Origin: Hafnia psychrotolerans
GTDB lineage: Bacteria > Pseudomonadota > Gammaproteobacteria > Enterobacterales > Enterobacteriaceae
Length of the DNA: 64,000 bases
Reading direction: 5' to 3'
NCBI RefSeq assembly: GCF_014639435.1
Contig: NZ_BMFZ01000006.1
Span: 186,001 to 250,000 of the forward strand
Part shown: positions 59,879 through 64,000 of the stretch, piece by piece
Position numbering within the stretch: position 1 is the first letter of the stretch
How the letters are laid out: the number at the start of each line of letters is the position of its first letter
The notes under the pieces: model-generated
Databases searched by the model: none
Seen by the model: only the letters and a program-made list of their open reading frames with translations
What the model was told of the DNA's origin: nothing
Translations under genes and position numbers: made by a program

Positions 59879-61198
59879 GTGACGACCAACGGGCGTAAGT
59901 CTACAGCAACAGATTCCAGCCAACTTTCTATCAATCAGCACAATTCGGTCAATGATGACCAAATACTCTCTGTCACACCTTATTCTGCGCGGTCTAAAAC
60001 GCCGTTCATCAAACGCGGTACGCGACAGTTTATTCAGGTGACACTGGCGCTGTTTTCAGCGGGTCTGGCGACATTTGCCCTGCTCTATTGCGTGCAGCCC
60101 ATTTTACCCGTGCTATCTCATGACTTCGGCGTATCTCCGGCGACCAGCAGCCTGTCACTCTCGTTATCTACCGGCATGATGGCAATGGGTTTGCTGTTTA
60201 CAGGGCCGGTGTCGGATGCTGTTGGGCGTAAATCGGTCATGGTTGTTGCACTAATGCTGGCAGCAGTCTGTACGCTGATTTGCGCATTTATGCAGAGTTG
60301 GAACGCCATCTTATTGATGCGCGCACTTGTCGGACTTTCTCTAAGCGGCGTGGCAGCGGTTGCTATGACGTACTTGAGTGAAGAGATCCATCCCAGCGTG
60401 GTGGCTTTCTCGATGGGGCTTTATATCAGCGGTAACTCGATCGGTGGCATGAGCGGCCGTCTGGTCAGCGGTGTGCTGACCGATTTTTTCTCATGGCGTA
60501 TTGCCGTGGCCGTCATCGGATTATTTGCGCTGGCGGCGGCTATTATGTTTTGGCGGATTTTACCCCCGTCAAAACATTTTCGTGCCAGCTCGTTGAAACC
60601 GCGGAAAATGCTGATTAATTTTAAGCTGCACTGGCGTGACAAAGGATTACCGATGTTATTTGCCGAAGGTTTTTTACTGATGGGCAGCTTCGTCACTCTA
60701 TTTAACTACATCGGTTACCGATTACTCAGTTCGCCCTATCATCTCAGCCAGGCGTTGGTTGGCGTGATCTCGGTGGTTTATCTGATGGGAACGTACAGTT
60801 CGCCGAAAGCCGGTGCGCTGACAGGCGTTTACGGTCGCGGCCCGGTGTTGATGGGGTCCACCGCGCTGATGTTGGTCGGGATCCTGATCACTGCATTCTC
60901 ACCGGTATGGGCGATTTTCATGGGTATGATTTTAGTCACCGGTGGTTTTTTTGCTGCACACTCGGTGGCGAGCGGCTGGATTGGTTGCCGCGCCCGTCGT
61001 GCCAAAGGTCAGGCATCGTCACTCTATTTATTCTCCTACTATGCCGGTTCTAGCGTTGCCGGGACTCTGGGTGGTTATTTCTGGAAAAGTTTTGGCTGGT
61101 ACGGCATAACCACATTTATCAGTTTGATGCTGGTCGTGGCGATTATCGTGGGATACCGGTTGATGCATTTGACAGAAGCTCGCAGACTTTCAGTCTAA
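59879..61198 (+). CDS. ynfM: MFS transporter YnfM
   Basis: A 439-residue inner-membrane major-facilitator transporter with twelve predicted helices and a 50-residue cytoplasmic N-terminal tail. RGTRQFIQVTLALFSAGLATFALLYCVQPILPVLS is the opening of helix 1 in YnfM, and TGPVSDAVGRKSVM the helix 2-3 loop motif. YnfM is an arabinose-efflux-like member of the family whose natural substrate is unknown. The start is a GTG at 59879 with AAGGA seven bases upstream. Confidence 0.92.
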   Translation: MTTNGRKSTATDSSQLSINQHNSVNDDQILSVTPYSARSKTPFIKRGTRQFIQVTLALFSAGLATFALLYCVQPILPVLSHDFGVSPATSSLSLSLSTGMMAMGLLFTGPVSDAVGRKSVMVVALMLAAVCTLICAFMQSWNAILLMRALVGLSLSGVAAVAMTYLSEEIHPSVVAFSMGLYISGNSIGGMSGRLVSGVLTDFFSWRIAVAVIGLFALAAAIMFWRILPPSKHFRASSLKPRKMLINFKLHWRDKGLPMLFAEGFLLMGSFVTLFNYIGYRLLSSPYHLSQALVGVISVVYLMGTYSSPKAGALTGVYGRGPVLMGSTALMLVGILITAFSPVWAIFMGMILVTGGFFAAHSVASGWIGCRARRAKGQASSLYLFSYYAGSSVAGTLGGYFWKSFGWYGITTFISLMLVVAIIVGYRLMHLTEARRLSV

Positions 61199-61227
61199 AA
61201 GAGTCACCACCGCTGTTTCTGATACTG

Positions 61228-61248
61228 AGGGCCTTCGCGGCCCTTATT
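61228..61248 (+). terminator. Terminator of ynfM
   Basis: AGGGCC/GGCCCT with a 5-base loop followed by TATT, about 30 bp after the ynfM stop. Confidence 0.65.
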
Positions 61249-61323
61249 CCCTGCCTGACGCGACGCCACGGAATATCATGCTATCGACATAAATGAGGCG
61301 TGCACGTGGTCGTATTTTATACT

Positions 61324-61346
61324 AGAGTGTATGTTGTAACTAAGTG
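61324..61346 (+). other. ter: Ter replication-terminator site (TerB-like)
   Basis: GTATGTTGTAACTAA (61329-61343) is identical to the core of E. coli TerB; the flanks differ. G61329 corresponds to the GC(6) pair that locks Tus. Tus bound here blocks forks arriving from the left (from dif) and lets those from the right pass. The site ends nine bases before the tus start codon, so Tus probably represses its own gene, as in E. coli. Confidence 0.93.
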
Positions 61347-61354
61347 GAGACTAT

Positions 61355-62305
61355 ATGGCCCAGTATGACCTGATTGCCCGAATGAACGGGTGCTTCAACG
61401 AACTCGAACTGGCCTTGAACGATCTCAGTCGGTTCTTAAGACAGCTCGATTTATTGCAGGCCCGCGTATTCAGTCTGCCCGATATTGCTAAAGGTGAAGA
61501 ACACAATCCGGCCGAACATATTCAGGTTAAAGCCCACACGGGTGAGGACGCCCACCAGCTGGCGTTACAACATTTTCAGAATCTGTTTATCCATCATCAT
61601 GGCGAGAATATCAGCAGTAAATCTGCGGTTCGTTTGCCGGGAGTCCTGTGCTACGCCGTCGATGCCGCAGAGCATCAGGCTGCTTTGTTGTTGATTGAAG
61701 AGGTCAATATACTAAAAGCGGAGCTGGAACACATTGTCACCGTGGAATCTGGCCTGGCACGGGAGCAGCGTTTTGAGTTTGTGCATACCCACCTGCGCGG
61801 GTTAATCACACTGAATGCCTACCGAACGATATCTGTCCTCAATGACCCGGATTCAGTACGTTTTGGTTGGGCAAATAAGCACATTATAAAAAATGTCAGC
61901 CGTGGTGAAATTCTGGCTCAGTTGGATAAAAGTCTGAACGCCGGCCGTTCCGTTCCCCCTTACAGCCGCGATCAGTGGGCAGATAACATTACCCGCGAGA
62001 TCAATGATGTTAAGCGCATTCCCGAACATGCCATCCTGAAAATCAAACGTCCGGTGAAGGTGCAGCCCATCGCCCGCGTATGGTATCGCAACAGCCAGAA
62101 ACAGGTGCAACATCCCTGCCCAATGCCGCTTATCGCTTTATGCTTGAAAACACCAGCGTTTCACCCACCTAAAGTCGGTGAATTGGCAGACTACGACGCA
62201 AGCGCAGTAAAACATAAATATAAACCGGTGGCGCAGTCGCTTAATCTGCTGATCAAGCGTTTACATTTGTATACAGATTGGTCAGCGGATCAAACTTCTG
62301 TTTGA
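61355..62305 (+). CDS. tus: DNA replication terminus protein Tus
   Basis: Tus binds Ter sites and stops the replicative helicase in one orientation. The 316-residue product has the conserved RVFSLP, SSKSAVRLPGVLCY, ITLNAYRTISVL, RFGWANKHIIKN, LKIKRPVKVQPIARVWY and QVQHPCPMPLIAL segments, including the DNA-contacting beta-strands. Length is close to E. coli (309). The Ter site overlaps its promoter, and fumC lies downstream and convergent, as in E. coli. Confidence 0.97.
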   Translation: MAQYDLIARMNGCFNELELALNDLSRFLRQLDLLQARVFSLPDIAKGEEHNPAEHIQVKAHTGEDAHQLALQHFQNLFIHHHGENISSKSAVRLPGVLCYAVDAAEHQAALLLIEEVNILKAELEHIVTVESGLAREQRFEFVHTHLRGLITLNAYRTISVLNDPDSVRFGWANKHIIKNVSRGEILAQLDKSLNAGRSVPPYSRDQWADNITREINDVKRIPEHAILKIKRPVKVQPIARVWYRNSQKQVQHPCPMPLIALCLKTPAFHPPKVGELADYDASAVKHKYKPVAQSLNLLIKRLHLYTDWSADQTSV

Positions 62306-62395
62306 TTATTCAAGACGGTATTTTGCGGTTATAACGGAAATCCCTGAAACAGAGCCATTGTGACCAGCGCAGCGGTTGTTTTAGAACAACTCGGA

Positions 62396-62429
62396 GACCA
62401 AAGGCCCGAGCGACTGCGGGCCTTTGGTC
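62396..62429. terminator. Hairpin between tus and fumC
   Basis: A perfect 13-bp stem GACCAAAGGCCCG/CGGGCCTTTGGTC with an 8-base loop. There is no T run directly after it, so termination may be assisted. It lies between convergent genes. Confidence 0.7.
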
Positions 62430-62463
62430 GGTGTGGACTGACGTCCACAACCTTGATTCAAAG
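62428..62463 (+). repeat. Palindromic repeat, copy E
   Basis: TGTGGAC/GTCCACA hairpin followed by ACCTTGATTCAAAG: the same hairpin-plus-tail layout as copies C and D. It directly follows the 13-bp hairpin, in the gap between the convergent tus and fumC genes. Confidence 0.6.
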
Positions 62464-62483
62464 GGGATTAACCTGCCCCCAGT

Positions 62484-63884
62484 TTACCCCTTCATGCTGC
62501 CGACCATATCTTCTGGTCGTACCCACTCGTCGAATTGAGCTTCGGTCAGGTAACCGAGCTTCAACGCGGAAGCTTTCAGAGTCAGCCCCTCTTTGTGGGC
62601 TTTCTTCGCGATTTCAGCCGCTTTGTCATAACCGATATGGGTATTAAGCGCCGTCACCAACATCAGGGACTCATTAAGCAACTGAGTGATGCGGTCACGT
62701 ACCGGTTCAATACCCACCGCACAGTGCTCGTTGAAACCACGCATGCCGTCGGCCAGCAAGCGGATGGATTGCAGGAAGTTGTGGATAACCATCGGACGGA
62801 AAACGTTAAGCTCGAAGTTGCCAGAAGCACCACCGATGTTAACGGCAACGTCATTGCCTAAAACTTGCGCACACAGCATAGTCATCGCTTCACATTGGGT
62901 CGGGTTAACTTTACCCGGCATGATGGAGCTGCCTGGCTCGTTTTCTGGAATGGCGAGTTCACCGATCCCGCAACGCGGGCCAGAAGATAACCAGCGAACG
63001 TCGTTAGCAATTTTCATCAATGAGGCTGCCAGGCCTTTCAACGCGCCATGACCATGCACGAGGGCATCGCAGGTTGCCAGCGCTTCAAATTTATTCGGGG
63101 AGGTCACGAACGGCTGTTGAGTTTGTTCTGCCAGGGCTTTGGCTACGCGCACCGCATATTCCGGGTGGGTATTCAAACCGGTTCCAACCGCCGTGCCACC
63201 CAGAGCCAATTCGGCAATATGCGGGATACTGGCTTCGATATGCATCATGCTGTGTGCCAACATCGCTGCCCAGCCAGAAATCTCCTGTCCCAGTGTCAGC
63301 GGTGTAGCATCCTGCAGGTGAGTACGGCCGATTTTAACAATCCCCCTGAAAACGTCGGATTTCCCCACCAGCGTTTTATGCAACGCTTTCAATTCAGGCA
63401 ACAGCGTTTCACGCAATTCAATGACTGCCGCGACATGCATGGCTGTAGGGAAGACGTCGTTAGAGCTCTGGCTCTTGTTCACATCATCATTGGGGTGAAC
63501 TTTACGCCCTTCGCCGCGCTCACCACCGAGGATCTCACTCGCCCGATTAGCCAGCACTTCGTTCATATTCATATTGGTTTGCGTACCGGAACCCGTCTGC
63601 CAGATGGCCAGCGGGAACTCAGTCGGATGCTTGCCTGCCAGCACTTCATCGGCAGCAGCAATAATGGCATTGCCACGCTCAGTTGGCAGCAGGCCTAAAT
63701 CCATATTCACAGAGGCTGCCGCACGCTTGGTTTGCGCCAATGCATGGATCAAAGCTTCTGGCATTTTTTCAGAAGAGATTCGGAAATGTTCGAGTGAACG
63801 CTGCGTTTGAGCGCCCCAAAGCTTATCCGAAGGTACGTCGATAGGACCCATTGAGTCTTTTTCAATGCGAGTCACTGCTGCCAT
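62484..63884 (-). CDS. fumC: Fumarate hydratase class II
   Basis: A 466-residue iron-free fumarase of the TCA cycle, interconverting fumarate and malate. [20 protein letters not shown], the catalytic loop [15 protein letters not shown] and the C-terminal [11 protein letters not shown] are all present. The start [13 protein letters not shown] at 63884 has GGAG six bases before it; an in-frame extension to 63986 is not supported. In E. coli fumC lies beside tus in the same arrangement and behind fumA; the upstream gene is outside the window. Confidence 0.96.
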   Translation of the reverse strand: MAAVTRIEKDSMGPIDVPSDKLWGAQTQRSLEHFRISSEKMPEALIHALAQTKRAAASVNMDLGLLPTERGNAIIAAADEVLAGKHPTEFPLAIWQTGSGTQTNMNMNEVLANRASEILGGERGEGRKVHPNDDVNKSQSSNDVFPTAMHVAAVIELRETLLPELKALHKTLVGKSDVFRGIVKIGRTHLQDATPLTLGQEISGWAAMLAHSMMHIEASIPHIAELALGGTAVGTGLNTHPEYAVRVAKALAEQTQQPFVTSPNKFEALATCDALVHGHGALKGLAASLMKIANDVRWLSSGPRCGIGELAIPENEPGSSIMPGKVNPTQCEAMTMLCAQVLGNDVAVNIGGASGNFELNVFRPMVIHNFLQSIRLLADGMRGFNEHCAVGIEPVRDRITQLLNESLMLVTALNTHIGYDKAAEIAKKAHKEGLTLKASALKLGYLTEAQFDEWVRPEDMVGSMKG

Positions 63885-64000
63885 TACTGTCTCCTTAGCA
63901 CTCTTAAATGAACGTTTATACTCTCTTCGCCTCACGCTCCCACGCGCTGCATTCACCGGCGGCCTGATGAGTATAGTCACAGACAAAGAAACGGTATTAT

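Overview
The window comes from the chromosome of an enterobacterium (order Enterobacterales) and covers the replication terminus. A 28-bp block at 335-362 reads, on the minus strand, like the Escherichia coli dif site as I recall it. A Ter site and the tus gene lie at 61324-62305. All seven FtsK-orienting (KOPS-type) octamers I found by eye point left, towards dif. The gene order bioD2(ynfK)-mlc-ynfL-ynfM-tus-fumC at the right end is that of E. coli. The gene content in between (a bcs cellulose cluster without bcsZ, sugar importers, many short intergenic palindromic repeats) is unlike E. coli. A member of the Rahnella/Ewingella/Serratia side of the order is my guess, not something the sequence proves.

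Layout. 1-1436: dif, a 59-residue orphan gene and decayed gene ends. 1437-2408: yqfB and tag. 2422-15378: the cellulose cluster, with bcsR-Q-A-B-C leftward and bcsE-F-G rightward (synthase, c-di-GMP sensing, phosphoethanolamine decoration); the cellulase gene bcsZ is missing between bcsB and bcsC. 15460-20478: a DUF2501 protein, a LysR regulator, dacD (PBP6b-like) and a chemoreceptor with a flagellar sigma-28 promoter. 20813-25207: a YdeP-type molybdoenzyme and rnb. 25283-25960: a gene-free island of inverted palindromic repeats.

26015-33693: a sugar-type ABC importer in one leftward run with a PLP-dependent sulfur-amino-acid lyase and a GntR regulator, and a divergent FAD monooxygenase with a Fur-like box. 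33823-38974: fetAB, then a three-gene importer preceded by three 11-bp-spaced PhoB-like half-sites, which suggests a phosphorus compound as substrate. 39085-45737: a ROK repressor and a divergent sugar importer plus PfkB kinase, with two identical 16-bp palindromic operators and a terminator that may end a short leader or sRNA.

45962-49856: a HipA/HipB-like toxin-antitoxin pair with the toxin first, then an ABC-F ATPase behind a long leader that encodes a 27-residue peptide and can fold into competing hairpins. 50001-51276: a MarR regulator and an NAD(P)-binding oxidoreductase around a perfect palindrome. 51552-55407: a YebF/colicin-M-immunity-like protein, a TonB-dependent siderophore receptor and an orphan siderophore-binding protein, the last two with Fur-like boxes. 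55454-63884: a GNAT acetyltransferase, yjbD-like, bioD2, mlc, ynfL, ynfM, tus and fumC.

The strongest candidates for something undescribed are the ABC-F leader, the immunity-like gene beside a TonB receptor, the repeat family, and the ROK-controlled transcript. All calls rest on reading the sequence and on remembered family features; no database search was run.
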